The notes beneath the pieces are model-generated. The model was not told the DNA's origin. It searched no databases and saw only the letters and a list, made by a program, of their open reading frames with translations. From Gossypium raimondii (Eukaryota > Streptophyta > Magnoliopsida > Malvales > Malvaceae): a stretch of DNA of 64,000 nt. Shown in pieces: positions 1 through 14,275 of this stretch; position 1 is the stretch's first letter; each line of letters opens with the position of its first letter. Position numbers and translations under genes: made by a program. Where the stretch lies: positions 1,984,001 through 2,048,000 of the forward strand of contig NC_068569.1 in NCBI RefSeq assembly GCF_025698545.1. Direction: 5' to 3'.

Positions 1-4
1 TTAC

Positions 5-310
5 CGAATCCCTGATCGAAAGCAACCCAAAATCCGTGGGGAACTTAGCAGCGGGGTTATTTCTCTGGATCCACTCCCAACCTTCGGATCGGAGGCTGGA
101 TTCTAAGTACGAACGGTGTTCGGAAGCCGGTTTGTAATCGATGAACCGAACGATGTAGTTGGCACGGGAGGCTTGGGGTTGGGTTCGATCAGGGGTTAGG
201 GTTAGGTTAGGGGACGAACGGAAAGAGAGCTTGAAATGGAAAAGGGAAAGGGAGAGAAGAAGAATGAAAAGGGAGGATTTGAGAGGAAACGAAGATTGAG
301 CAGAGAGCAT
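5..310 (-). CDS. SBT6.1: Site-1 protease (subtilase SBT6.1), first exon only
   Basis: The ATG lies at 310 and the frame stays open for 102 codons to position 5, followed by a GTAA donor at 4-1, so the rest of the gene lies left of the window. The protein begins with a hydrophobic leucine/serine-rich signal-anchor region (about residues 11-32). A prodomain-like stretch follows (NYIVRFIDYKPASEHRSYLE, then GWEWIQRNNPAAKFPTDFG). From memory this matches the N-terminus of plant site-1 protease (S1P/SBT6.1). That Golgi-resident serine protease cleaves membrane-bound bZIP factors and pectin methylesterase or RALF precursors. The catalytic Asp/His/Ser lie outside the window. The gene is divergent from the TilS-like gene at 1649, with about 1.3 kb between the two start codons. 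Confidence 0.8.
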
Positions 311-1376
311 GGTGTGGCGGGATTGCATTGGCTGGAAAATGCCCTCATCAGATAGAGAGAAGAGGAAGAGGTAACTCTCTGCCTTCTTCGGTTAAAGCTT
401 GAGAGGGAGTTGTTGCATCTTCAGCTTCCGACAACCTCGTCAATCTAAAGCTAACTTCCCTATCAACAACTAAATAGTTAATCAGCCATCAGAGTGATTT
501 GCCACGTGACCTTAAATTTTTTTTCTTCTTTTCTACATTTCAAGAAAGTAGAAACAAGGACATTAAGCAAAAGAAACTAATGAAAGCTTTCAAGCCACAG
601 AAAGCCTAAAAGTCCAATATCTTTTCTGAGCCGAGGGAAGCAGAGTGGAGGAGGAGACGGATGTCACTAAAGGCCCGACCTTAAACTTGACCGTATATGT
701 GGCTGCTAGTCCGGGCCGAATTTGGGCCGGAGTCAAGCATCGTATTAAAAGGTACGGTCACATGTTTATCCAGTTTTAGTATTTCTAATAGCTTCGAAGG
801 ACGGTTCAAGCTGAAATAAAATATCATGATTATTTTAAACAAAAAATATTTAATAGACAAGGGGTGATAAGTGTAAATAGAATATATTAAAAATTTTATT
901 GGCGTATAAAAAATATAAATATGTATTTAAAAGCAATATATTATAAATAATAAAATGTATGACTTAAAATTAATTAATAATAATTATAAATAAAATATAT
1001 ACAATATTAAAATTAAAAAATAAATTTAATTATTTATCATTGTGATGTTATTAATCTTGAATCAGTGTCGAGTTAATCATTTAAATATTTACTTTTTTAA
1101 TCTTTCTCAATTTATCTTAATATTTTAAAGTGTAATTATGTATACGTTTATGAAATTATATAACGTAATCATTGCATATATATATATATATAAAATTAGG
1201 AAAAGTTACTTTGAAAAAATTGAAATGGCATAATGTGAAACATGACAAGATCAAAACTCAAAGTCCCACAAACATGTTAACATAGTTGAAGTAGTTAAGT
1301 TTCGAGGATAATATTAAAAAAATAAATAGCAAAGTTAAGCAAATTACAAAATTTAGCTTGAATTGAGTAAGTATAA
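311..1376. other. Intergenic: shared 5' region of SBT6.1 and the TilS-like gene
   Basis: No coding potential is seen. The left 500 bases are mixed composition and include GGCC-containing motifs near 673-735 resembling TGGGCC/GGCCCA site-II elements of housekeeping promoters. From about 830 the DNA is very AT-rich, with a (TA)n run at about 1175-1192. Confidence 0.5.
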
Positions 1377-1569
1377 GGGTAAAATATATTAAAGGTCATT
1401 AATTTATTAGTAAATTTATCTTTTGATCACTCAACTTTAAAATTTTATAAAATGGTCTTTATACTATGTGAAAGTTTTTATTTGAGTGACTTAAATGAAA
1501 CATTCGAAAAGTTCAGTGATAATTTTGTAAGTTATCAAATAGTTTAGTGACTTTGGGTGTAATTTACCC
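1377..1569. mobile_element. Short inverted-repeat element (MITE-like), 193 bp
   Basis: The left end reads GGGTAAAATATATTAAAGGTCA. The reverse complement of the right end reads GGGTAAATTACACCCAAAGTCA, and loose similarity continues inward (a TCACT-CAACTTT / TCACTGAACTTTT core). It has no coding capacity. A target duplication is not clean: TAAGTATAA on the left and TAATATAAC on the right. It ends 80 bases before the ATG of the TilS-like gene, so it probably forms part of that promoter or 5' leader. Confidence 0.5.
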
Positions 1570-1648
1570 TAATATAACATACCGAAGAGGACTTGGTTTC
1601 ACAAGGTCGAACACCGGCAGTGCACGCCGCAGTGCTTCAATCCTTCAG

Positions 1649-4600
1649 ATGGCGCGAGGACTTGTCCTCTGTTCACAAACCAGAACCATCGCCAAGCTTT
1701 CCTTTTTCCTCCCGTATCCCAAATTATGGTTCAAGCCCCACTGCCACCATCACCCCTGTTATGGACCCCAAAATATACCTTCAGCGCGCGTCTTTTGTCA
1801 TTGCGTTAGCTCCCAAACGCTAAACTTAGTAGATATGGCTAAGTACAATGAAGCTTTCTCCAGGCGAATGGCCATGGCTGGAATCAAACACCACAACCGT
1901 ATTGGTTAGCTTCTTTTTGCTGTTCTCTTTGTTGGGTTTCTGTTTGTTTCTCGAGAAAAGATACAAGAAATCAATGGCCTTTTACGAAAGATAATTCTAT
2001 TTCTCATCTTGGTTTTTAAGATGGAAAAAAAGAAGAAGAAAATTTGGTCGTGCAAATTAGTAAGTCATTGATTTTAGTTCTGGGTTTGTGTTTTTAGCTC
2101 TAGGTGTATCCGGGGGACCGGATAGCATGGCTTTGTGTGTTCTAGCTGCTAGTTGGAAAACTGAAGGCCTATATGGATTTGACAACAGTGGCAAATTCAT
2201 TGATGGTCTTTTCGCAATAATTGTTGATCATGGGCTACGTTCAGAAAGCAAAGATGAAGCAAGTCTAGTGGGAAATCGGGTTTCAGAAATGGGTATATTT
2301 TTAATTTATCAGTGAAATTTCGAGTTTTTGACTTATATTTGGATGGCTAACATGAGTTTTATGTAGGAATCAGATGCAAGATTGTCCGTTGTGATTGGTT
2401 GAATGGGAAGCCTAAACAAGGTCACTTGCAAGAATCTGCTCGAGACATGAGGTTGTTTGTTTCTCTTTTTGAAGTTTGTTTGAAATGCTTGCTACTCTGC
2501 TAATAGTGCTTTCATTTTCGAGCAAGGATGCTTTATAGTTTATAGTTACGGTTGGGCTTGGTAAGGATAACCATTTGATTAGAGTCTCATTCTCTTTCTA
2601 TTATTGTCCTCGAATTTCAGGTATAAAATATTTCAAGATGTTTGTATGCAAAACCAGATCAGTGTTTTACTTGTTGCACATCATGCAGATGACCAGGTTC
2701 TTACCAATACTTTTTTGCTTCACCAACTTTCCATATGCATGCTTGGAAGATACAAAAACTTGTATTAAGCCTTAGATATATATATGTGTGTGTGTGCGTG
2801 TTTATTAAAGTATAAAAGCTGCATATTCAATTTATTTACTTATAAGAATCAATTAACTATTTTTTGTGAAGTTCCTCACTGAATTGATTGAAACATGAAC
2901 GAACAAACAGGACACTAGATGTACTAATTTTCGTTCCACAATGCAGGCTGAGTTATTCATTCTTAGATCATCTCGTGATAGTGGGGTCCTTGGACTTGCT
3001 GGCATGGCATTCACATCTCAAGTGTTTTCCTCTCATACAAATTTTTGTAACAATGATTGGAAAAATCATAGTGTTCTTCTAGTGCGGCCTCTGCTTGATT
3101 TTTCAAAAGAAGACATGTACAAGGTTAGTGCAAAGGATATAGCAATAAAAGTGATCTATTCATGCCTTTGCCCAGTTTTCAGTTATATGCTCCCTTTACT
3201 AGTATTCTTATGAGCTCTAAGTGAGTCCTTTTTTCTTTTTAATAGATATGTCAAGGGAGTAACCAGGATTGGGTTGAAGATCCAACAAATCGAAGTCCAT
3301 TATTTGCTCGGAATAGGATTAGGGCATCGTTAGGAAATTTGTTATCAGGTGAGTACCGATAGATGGGACAGTTTCGATGTATCATTCATAACAGTCTTGT
3401 TGCTTTAACTTTTAACTTGCTGTTATATACAATGGTTCTTCATACTGATCTTGCTGCTAAGTTGCCAAAGTTTGAGTTCGTATAAGATCTACATTGTCAA
3501 ACCCTTTGTATTAGTACTTTGCATTCACACTCTTCCTTGAGAGCAATAATAATTTAGACTTCATATTTTGGAATAACGACTCTTTTCCAGGTACCTTTAA
3601 TTCTGAGCTACAAGCAGTTATTTCTGTCTGTCGAAGAACACGCATCTATGTTGATCAAATGTGTAACAGTTTAATAAAGCAGTCCATTACCGTAATGGAT
3701 GTAAGCACTCTTTGATGTTTGGAAGTTTCTTGTTCTTACATTAAATTTAACTTTAGTATAATAATACAAGCAAATTTATTATGATGATAACTTTTGCAGC
3801 AAGGTTTTGCAGTTATCAATTTAAAGACACTTAATCCATCAAAAATTGAGGATATATGTCTGTCTAAATTTATTTCATTGGTTTTACAGGTACTAAACCA
3901 TTTACGATATCTCTAATTTTTATGAGGGAATCTTTCAGTGTTTCAATTAATTCCATCTTCTTGTAACTTGTCAGTTTGTTTCACAAAGGCAGAGGCCAAT
4001 CAGAGGCAGTACTTCAAAATTGCTGTTGCAATACATACGTACCATCCCATGCAAGGTAGAACACTTTCACTAAACTTGTAGTTGCGCTTCTCGTGCAATT
4101 ATTTAGTTTTTCTTTTTCTCTTTTGCAAGTGCAAATTTCTTGATTGTTATTCTTTTTCTTTTCTTTTCTTAATAATTTTTAGACTTCCCTGACTGCTGCT
4201 GGTTGCTACATTTGTCCGGCTCCTGGATCTAAGGGCTTCAAAGCTCTCGTCTGCTGCTCTGTTGATTGTCCTCTGCCTTCAAATGCAGAATCATTTCACA
4301 CATTTTCTAATGTAGAAGAGAAGCATTGCTTTTCAGATGAGCTGGAACAAATTATAGCGAATGGGAAATCATATTCTAATAATAACCTGGTCACCAATTC
4401 ATCCCAAGCGCAGTTTTTGGACATGAGATCTCAATCAGTACTAGATGAAGCCCGGAGATTAGATGTTATCAGTGAATCAACTCATAGAAACATTATCTCA
4501 TTCCAAAGGGAGGAAGTCAGTCATTTTAAGTCTAAAACTGATGAAGTTGCATCTGGGTGTGAGTCAAAGCAGGGAACTGAACATATTGCTGCATTTCTGA

Positions 4601-5241
4601 GTGAACCACTCCTCCCAGGGCAAACATGCTACTTTATGAACCGATTCATTATCTCATGGAAACTAAGCAAGGAAATCAGTAGCAATTGGTTTCGTGGGGA
4701 ACCTCTTTCTCTTTCATATTTGGAAGGGGACGGTCATTGCTGCTGTGTAAATGAGGATGAAATGGTAGCCAAGGTACGTACCATGATTGATGCTGATTGG
4801 CTCTATCTAGCCAAGTTGACAAAGTTGCCACATTCAGATAATTTTGAAGCGACAAGACTTCCATTAACTGGTAAGATAACATGCTCGGATTATTCAAGGT
4901 TGTCAGCAAAAGTAGCTCTTAAATCACTGAAATCCATCCCAGTTGCAGCAAGAAAAAGCATCCCTGTACTGGTTGATGATCTTGGACGGCTACTAAGCAT
5001 CCCGGTATGTTAAACACTTCCTTTGATATGATATCTTATGCAATTTCTTTCCAGTTTCCTTTTAAATTCTCTTTTAAGCCTATTGACAATCATTTCATGC
5101 AGAATCCTTCTTCTACCTAATTATTCTTTTTTATTCGTGTTCTTTCAGAGTATTGGCTTTAAACATTGCCCTTGCATGAAGGCTTCTGCTGTATTCAAGC
5201 CAAGGGTACCACTTGGAGGAGGACACGGTTCCTTTCTGTAG
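1649..5241 (+). CDS. RSY3: TilS-like tRNA(Ile)-lysidine synthetase (RASPBERRY3 type)
   Basis: Eleven exons: 1649-1904, 2098-2292, 2367-2451, 2621-2696, 2947-3123, 3246-3348, 3591-3700, 3800-3889, 3975-4055, 4183-5004, 5149-5241. They give 695 residues. The PP-loop ATP-binding motif SGGPDS is at residues 90-95, split just upstream by intron 1. It is followed by DHGLR, HHADDQ and a FARNRIR segment typical of TilS. Bacterial TilS joins lysine to C34 of tRNA-Ile(CAU). The plant homologue RASPBERRY3 is needed for embryo development. The first 60 or so residues look like an organelle transit peptide (few acidic residues, many Ser/Arg), so a plastid location is likely. The long tenth exon encodes a poorly conserved C-terminal domain. 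The start is the first ATG in frame; the frame is open upstream to 1547 without an ATG. Confidence 0.85.
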
Positions 5242-5571
5242 TCATGGTAATTTAAGTTTCACCAGGTCTGTAAATTTCAATATGCCTGGGGTACTTGGAG
5301 GAATGCCATTTTCACTCTAAAAAGGCTGGGAAGAGTTCATATTATATAGATTTCGACACTTTTACACATACATTCTATTGTGTTTTAAGTTAGCATCATT
5401 CAATTTTGATTGTAGAAAGTTTTTAACATCTAAAACCCCAGTTGGCATTTTAGGGTTGTTTCATTTAATTCTTTCAGAAGTACATGAGTATTCATTCAGT
5501 TGTACACTTGACAAAATATATGATTGAGTAAAGAGAAAATTAATGGAAACACAAAAATGGGGGCAGAAATA
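5242..5571. other. Convergent 3' region
   Basis: This is 330 bases between the stop codons of the TilS-like gene (plus) and the Mpv17/PMP22 gene (minus). It is AT-rich, and the 3' untranslated ends of both transcripts probably meet here. Nothing else is seen. Confidence 0.5.
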
Positions 5572-7413
5572 TCACAATCTACCTTGACCTCCCTTTTCCC
5601 TCATTGAGATAAAAGAAGTGAACCTCCTTTTCCATGGAGCATCCTTCTGTTGTTCAATCCATGACAGAAATGCACTGTCTAACAAGCAGAAGATATTAAC
5701 ATAAAGGAGCTGATATCTCACTGGAACATATCGGAAATTCGCAATCTGAACAATCGGCCATATACCACCCTCCAAAATCAAGGCTGGGATAAAATCTCTC
5801 TTCACATCAGCCTTCACTTCCGGAACACTTTTACCAGTGGAAAGCCCCATATACGAGAAAAACACGAACAAGTCAAAGGGGCCAAAGATAAGGCCATCCA
5901 TAGCGACTTTAGCAGCAACAAATTTCACCGACTTTGGTCGTAGTTGAAGCCTCAACTTTATAAATCTGTCCAAGCCTTCATACCTAAATAGAGAAAAAAG
6001 AGAGGTAAGCAGTTGCTAGCGTACATTACGACCTGCACCCACCATAACCAGTTGAACAGAAACTTACCATTGTCTGTTTATTTAGTTTCAGTTGAAAATT
6101 ATTAGCAACTTAACCTCAATATAAACCTTGAATTTCTTGGATTCTATGTAAAGTCATAGTTACACACATTTTGGGACAAACTTGGTATCATCAGAGTACA
6201 TGAACAGATGAGCAAAAATCAGACTAAATAAACCACAGGGGGGAACAAAGGGAAACGAAAACGAACCAGTAGTGTCCAGCCGGTCCAACAAAGCCAAATC
6301 CAAACATACTGGTGATAGCCACTCTTTTCCAATCGATTATAAATTCTTGCTCTGAATCCTGCCAAATTAAACGCCGATTATCGTCTTATTAGTGCGTGAG
6401 GAGCCGGATTATTGAGAATCCAACTTCAGAAAACATTCAAACTGATTAATAAGAAATGTCTAACCAACTTGTGCAATGGGTACAAGAACGAAATATAATC
6501 TCCAATCACTTCAAGTAGTTAGTTCGTCAATATGAATAATGTCACGACACCATTGTACAGACGAAATCGTTCAGTCGAAATGTAAAAAGTAAGTAAATAA
6601 ACTAAACCTGGACTGAATAGTATACTTGTATTGCCTTCTATGTGATTCACCTGTTTCACACATGCTAAATAGAGAGCCAAAGGACCAGAAAGCATGAGAC
6701 CAACCAAAAGCAAACTCTAAAAAACACAAACTGCTTAACCAACATTATCTTTGGAAGACAATTATGAAACAATTCATCTGTGAAACTTGAGGAAAGATGA
6801 AAGATCAATCAACTTTACAAACAATTACTTTAGGAACAAGTTATCTGATCTGAACCATACAAGTCTTTTAAGATTTTGTTACAGGCATTAGTATCAGAAT
6901 CGAGAGAATAGACGTTCAAATTGAGGGCCACAACAAAAAAACATACTGTGGTGTCATGAGAGACCGTAAACTATGGGTACCAAAAGAGGCAAATATGAAA
7001 CTTTGCCAGCTATTCTAGTAATGCTATATGTTGTCAACAAATCTCTAATGGAACATTACCATTACCAGATTCAATCTAGATTACCACCTCGAAAAATGAA
7101 ACCTTTTAAATTGTTTCTTTAACATTACCAACCAATAAAATTGAATCAAATCGAGCAGGAATATAGAAGAAAGAAATGATATTTAGGGACAATAATCCAA
7201 AACTCAAAAACTATCATTGAGGATTGCAAGAACCCACGAGAGAATGCAAAAAAAGTTGCTTACTTTATATTGAAGGCGTGTGTTTGTGGTGAAATGGGTG
7301 ATGTATTGAGCCCCAACATCCCCAATGCCCCAAAGGAAACCTGAGCTGACAACTTGTGTTTTGACAGGATGAAGAGATAAGCAACTCTTGTACCATTTCC
7401 ATATCCTTGACAT
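5572..7413 (-). CDS. Mpv17/PMP22 family membrane protein
   Basis: Three exons: 7413-7264, 6358-6267, 5983-5572, giving 217 residues. It begins MSRIWKWYKSCLSLHPVKTQ. GFGFVGPAGHYWYEGLDRF spans the exon 2/3 junction, and the last exon has ANFRYVPVRYQLLYVN and DSAFLSWIEQQ, the signature blocks of the Mpv17/PMP22 family. Family members have about four membrane segments and sit in peroxisomal or inner mitochondrial membranes. From memory it is closest to the Arabidopsis At2g14860/At4g33905 pair. Its transport role is unknown. Splice junctions are canonical, the start is the first ATG of the exon, and nothing is broken. The two introns are about 905 and 283 bases. Confidence 0.88.
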
Positions 7414-8613
7414 TTTACGAGATGGAAAAAAAGAAGAAAAAGAACAGACAAGTTGAAGAAGAACAAGATGAATAAAAGGGGGGGGGTAGAAAAAGAGAGG
7501 AAAGGGATAGATAAAGCTAAGAAAAAGGAAAGAGAAACTAAAACAAGAGTAAAATTTTCTCGTATTCGTTCATTCATTCATGGTTTTGTCACCGCTACAT
7601 GGGACAATGTTGAGCAGAAGAAAGACGGTTAGCGAGAAAATCTCTCCATAAAGAAAGTATTGTTCAAAGGCTTTCCTTTCCTATATTACAATCATTCAAA
7701 CATTTGGGCATTTGGATCCATTTAATAGGTTAAATTCTAACAATAGTCCTTTTACTTTTATTTGATTTTTCTACTCTTTGAATTGTTATTTTCAGTCCTA
7801 TTAATTTTAATCCCTTTTTTCTTTCTTAATCTTACTATTTTCTGATTTTTTACTTATTAATTTTCAAATTTTAGAAAACTCATCAAATTTATTTATGAAA
7901 TTCTCTTAACCCAATAAATAGTTATTTTTCCATTATAAAATTGAAGAAAGAAGAAATGGAAAAAGAAAATATGAGAATCAATGAATGGATTCAAAATTGG
8001 TCCCGTGTAGCATTTTAGACTGTTATTTTCCAACATCAAACGAATGAAATGTTTTCATTTAAATTAATTTTTCAATCTTGAAAATTTTAATCATCTCACA
8101 TCACATTTTAATCATTTTACATGTTCTTGCTTTCATCTACCAATAAAATCAATCTCTCGCCAATTTTTAAAATTTTTGAACGCCAGATGCATCATAAAAG
8201 AGCTTATTGTCAAAATTGTAGAGAGAGAAAGAAAGAAAATAAAATAAACAAGAAAATGAAAATAGATATTAAATTAAATTTGATATCAAGGGTAAACTAA
8301 AAAAAAATTTAGGAGGCTGAGATTAAGTTATATATTTTTATAATGATCCAAATGCAATTTTGTTCTTGTATTGACTTATATTTTTATGATTTTTAAAAAG
8401 ACTAAATCAAAATTCTAACATTTCTAAGGGTTTAAAACAGTGGATTTCCATTTTAGAGGGCCAATCCAGTACATGCTCCTCTCCCCTAGCCTTGCTAGAT
8501 ATCAACGAGAGTTGACTTTCATATCCAGACTTTAAATTGAAAAGATAGAACTTGACACTCATAAGTGGTAAGATACTAGACTTGTTAACTAAAATTCTTA
8601 TCCCTTTCCTAAA
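7414..8613. other. Intergenic AT-rich DNA upstream of the Mpv17/PMP22 gene
   Basis: It includes a G run (about 7480-7486) close to the presumed leader. Further left is long AT-rich DNA with patches of the form 'GGTTAAATT...AGTCCTTTTACTTTT' near 7730 that resemble degraded copies of the inverted-repeat elements found elsewhere in the window. No second arm could be placed with confidence. No gene is seen. Confidence 0.4.
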
Positions 8614-8848
8614 TTAGAGAAAAAAATAGTAGTCAAACCTATACCAATGAGACATTTGACTGCAGTCTCTTCTGTCTCTAAGATTTTTACTTTCTTTCTT
8701 CCTCCCACCAATTTTGTTCATCTTTTTCTTCGGTTTCTCGTCCAAAACAGGATGTGAGCTTTGTAAGTGTTGATGAATGGCAATTAGTGGATCGGCTTGC
8801 AAAGCAGGATGCTCAATAACTCTACTTAGTTGTTTTCCTTCTTTCAAC
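8614..8848 (-). pseudogene. Orphan exon resembling the C-terminus of SLX9-like ribosome-biogenesis protein
   Basis: A CTTACCAG acceptor at 8856-8849 leads into an open frame LKEGKQLSRVIEHPALQADP, then IAIHQHLQSSHPVLDEKPKKK, a lysine-rich run and a stop at 8614. As I remember it, this is the C-terminal block of plant SLX9-like proteins, which act in 40S pre-rRNA maturation. No upstream exon is visible in the 590 bases before the PLSP1 start, which is transcribed the other way. The final 25 or so residues (DRRDCSQMSHWYRFDYYFF) do not look like the family. I call it a gene fragment left by deletion or carried in by a transposon. Confidence 0.6.
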
Positions 8849-9436
8849 CTGGTAAGAATTCATTCACTAAAATCAATTAATTGTTACAGGAGACAGTCGA
8901 ACATTATAACAAAAAGATAGAATTACAAAATTAAAGTACGACCTCTCAACAATAATAGAGAAGTTCTTAAACTTCAGTCAAAAGTAAAAAAATATCATGT
9001 GTCATCATTCAATTAACTAATTTGTCACATCAACAATTTGTGTATTAATAGAATTTTAAAGGTAATGATTAATTCAAACAATCATCTTAATTTATATGTC
9101 TAAATTAACCTAGAAAAATTAATGTGACAAAAGAATAATATCACTAACATAAACAATAGTTTACCATTATTATTATTATTAAATAATCTCATTATAAATT
9201 TTGATTATAATACTACTTTTAATATAATACATAACCCCTTTCCCCCATGATAATGTGGGGTTTAATAAGCCCGAATCCCCATCTTTATCATCATCTTATT
9301 GTATTGACAACCATGGTTATTTCATTAATATTAAATGCACAGGATTTCTCATTTTCCCTTTCCGGCCTTCCACGATATTTATAAGCTTAGATTTCTTTCC
9401 CTCACAAAATTATATTCCTGACTTGTTTGAGTAGAG
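8849..9436. promoter_or_regulatory. Upstream region of PLSP1
   Basis: AT-rich with no exon recognisable on either strand. A TATTTATAAG sequence at about 9376-9385, some 55 bases before the ATG, could be the TATA box, and a CT-rich leader follows. This assignment is weak. Confidence 0.3.
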
Positions 9437-11576
<2,140 letters not shown>

Positions 11577-12271
11577 ATGTATCCAGCCTTACTGATTTTA
11601 TGAAAAGCTTTATTTTCTCTGTTGACGCCATTTTCCGTGATAATATCTCTGTTATCTTTGCTTAATGTGAACTTCTAATTCTTCTTTTGTATTTCCCAAA
11701 ATTTCTGCAATACAATCATTTTTTGCGTAGAAAGGCTATTCTTGTAAACAGGTCCTTTTGCCCTGTCATATATGTAGATCTGACCCTTCTAATGATTAAT
11801 GCAACTAATTTTCTGTTTTCTGTGGTTCCATTTCTGGTTGACTGCAACTTGGTTTATATAATTACAATTCAATAATACTAATATATGACTTGAAAATCTT
11901 GATTTAGGAGATAAACCCTAAAAAATTTGCTTTTCAAAGGGCCACTTTTGTAATGCATATCAACAACATATATATATGTGAATCAAATCTTGCTCTACCA
12001 AATATCATAGAAATCATTCATGGAGTTTCTCCACACGTACTACAGCCGTAAATGGAAGCACTACTTGATATCCTATCAACGAGATATGATTATAACCTAC
12101 ATCAATACTTTTTCAATTTCACTCCAAACTGACAAACTGATCTAAATGATTATATTGTTTTTCTAACGAATTTATTACTTTCACACTTACCAATCACTAC
12201 AAGCTTTGCAAATTACTTTAAAACACCCAAAACCCACCATTTCCGTGTGAAGAAATGCTGCAGTCCTCGAC
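11577..12271. other. Convergent 3' region of PLSP1 and the CC-like gene
   Basis: AT-rich DNA between two stop codons. It contains T-rich and AATAAT-type tracts suitable for polyadenylation on both strands. No gene is seen. Confidence 0.4.
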
Positions 12272-13500
12272 TCAATCGTATTGGCATGAACTATTTTTAA
12301 GCTTGAGAGGCTTGTTACTATGGGTATCAATAACCAATGAGCAAGAGATACGTTTCCTATGCCTTGACTTCACCAACTTTCCGACCACATTTCCTCTGGA
12401 CCGAACGTCAAAGATCAATGTCATTGGAACTCCGCCACCATCATCTGAAATTGCTAAGCTTGCCCCAGCCCCATACAAAGGAACCTTGTCTCCATGGAGA
12501 GTCACGGCTACAGTTCGATGACTCTTTCTTGGTTGATAATACTTCTTCAACTGCAACACACACAAAAATAAAGATCAAAATACCAAGTTTTTTTTTTTTT
12601 TTTTGGAGTGATTCTTGTGTAAAGAAAGGTCTGAGAAAATGTTTACCTGACCAGTAGCAACTGCAATTTCGGAGTACATAAGGTTGACTAGATTGGAGCT
12701 AACATGAATACCAAAGAAAGTTGCAGGATTGTATACTGTCATCCTTAATGAACAGTTCATTGTAAGCATCTTGCTTGGAACTCCTGTCATGTCGGCTCCT
12801 TCTCCAAAATAGAAATTATGCACGGTCAAGCTCTGCAAAACAAGAATTTTTTTTAAGACTAGTCAGTTTGTATAACAGAAATTAAGAAAGAACAGTACTA
12901 TCTGAAGTTTCTGACAAACCCAAAAAATTATTTTTTTTAATATTACTTTTTTCGAGTATCTTACGTTTAAAGGAATCAAAGGGTAATTAAATAATATTAT
13001 CTTACATAACGACAAGAACATTGTATTTATTAGGAAAAAGAATGGCAAACCTTAACAGCAATTTGAGCTTTGTAAGGGCGGCTAGCACCCCAGATGATCA
13101 AACAAAACAAACTGAAAACCGCTATAAACCCAAACACACCCATCAAAATCTGGCATCTCCTGGTAAACCCTTCATCATTCCCATAAAAATACTCCCCATA
13201 ATCCCCTTCTTCTTCAATAACATTACACTCAGTCCAACCCTTTTCGTTTCTCTTCCTTCCTTTCTTGAGAGTTCCCGAGAAACGACTAGCGGAAGATGCC
13301 CTTGAGTGACGGCTGTAAGAAGGGTGAGAAGGAGATTCCATGGGGCTACTGTAAGCAGGCGTTGCCTGCATGGAAGTCGACTTATCACCATCGTGAGAAT
13401 CCCTGGAAGGGCTTTGGACGTAGTAAAGTTGACGTTTAGGGGATCTCGGAGATGATGGGTCGACTGAGCTTGTTACATCGGAATCGGATTTCGTGTGCAT
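12272..13500 (-). CDS. Companion-of-cellulose-synthase-like LEA_2 membrane protein
   Basis: Three exons: 13500-13051, 12832-12647, 12550-12272, giving 304 residues. The N-terminal 115 residues are cytosolic, Ser-rich and basic, with the hallmark YYVQSPSRDSHDG at 26-38. One membrane helix follows at about 117-138. The rest is an extracellular LEA_2 (NDR1/HIN1-like) domain ending SSCQYD. The YVQSPS N-terminus plus LEA_2 layout is that of Arabidopsis CC1/CC2 (At1g45688/At5g42860). Those proteins bind microtubules through their N-terminal part and travel with the cellulose synthase complex under salt stress. The exact CC-family member cannot be fixed by eye. Exon phases are all zero and the frame is whole. 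Its start lies 318 bases from the inverted-repeat element at 13818. Confidence 0.85.
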
Positions 13501-13817
13501 CTTGATATTCTCAACTCAATTGTTGTTGTTGTTTTGAAAGACGAGTGAAGATCAGCTGTGAAAGGGGCAGTTTGCTGTTTTTACAGTGAGGAAGAAGGGA
13601 AGGACCAAGGGGAGACGGACAAGTGAGGGAAGAAATGTACGAACTATTACCAATGTTAGGTTCGGAGCTGAGGTGGGGGATTTGTGAAGCTGGAGGTTCG
13701 GGAACGAGTGTCGGCAGTGATTCCGTTAATCTGTTTGTTTTGTTGGACTAACGTTAACGTCATCTTGACGGAACATGAAGAGTGATATAAACCATCACTA
13801 ACAACGTTTTTAAAGTT

Positions 13818-14275
13818 AATTCCACAGTAATCTCCAAACTATAACTTTCATTTTAAATTAATTTCTAAATTTTAAAATATTTTAATTACATGAAATTATA
13901 TTAATGAGATTTTTTCGTTACTAAAATAATTAATTTAATCGTTAAATAAGATGTTGAATTTTATGTGATATAATTTAAAATGTAAAATTAAAAAAATGGA
14001 CATTATAAAAATTTTAATTTTGAAATTTTCAACTTTTAAAAAGTTTTATACTTCACTTACTCTTTTTTTTTATACTTTATTGTTAGTTTTAACTTTTAAA
14101 AGTTATAATTTTAGTTTTTTTGTTATAATTTTAAATTATATCACATAAAATTTGACATATCATTTAATGAATGATATAACATCGATGGTTTAATAATGTA
14201 GTTAAAATATTTTAAAGTTTGAAGACTAATTTAAAATAGAAATCATAGTTTGAGGATGTCTAATATAATTAATTC
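13818..14275. mobile_element. Inverted-repeat element (MITE-like), about 458 bp
   Basis: The left arm has the words CCAAACTATAACTTTCATTT, TTTTAAATTAATT and TTTAAAATATTTTAATTACAT. The reverse complement of the right arm has TCAAACTATGATTTCTATTT, TTTTAAATTAGTC and TTTAAAATATTTTAACTACAT, in the same order over about 90 bases. Inside is a second pair, TTTTATGTGATATAATTTAAA and its complement. There is no coding capacity. Ends are approximate and no target duplication is clear. It sits in the upstream region of the CC-like gene. Confidence 0.55.
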
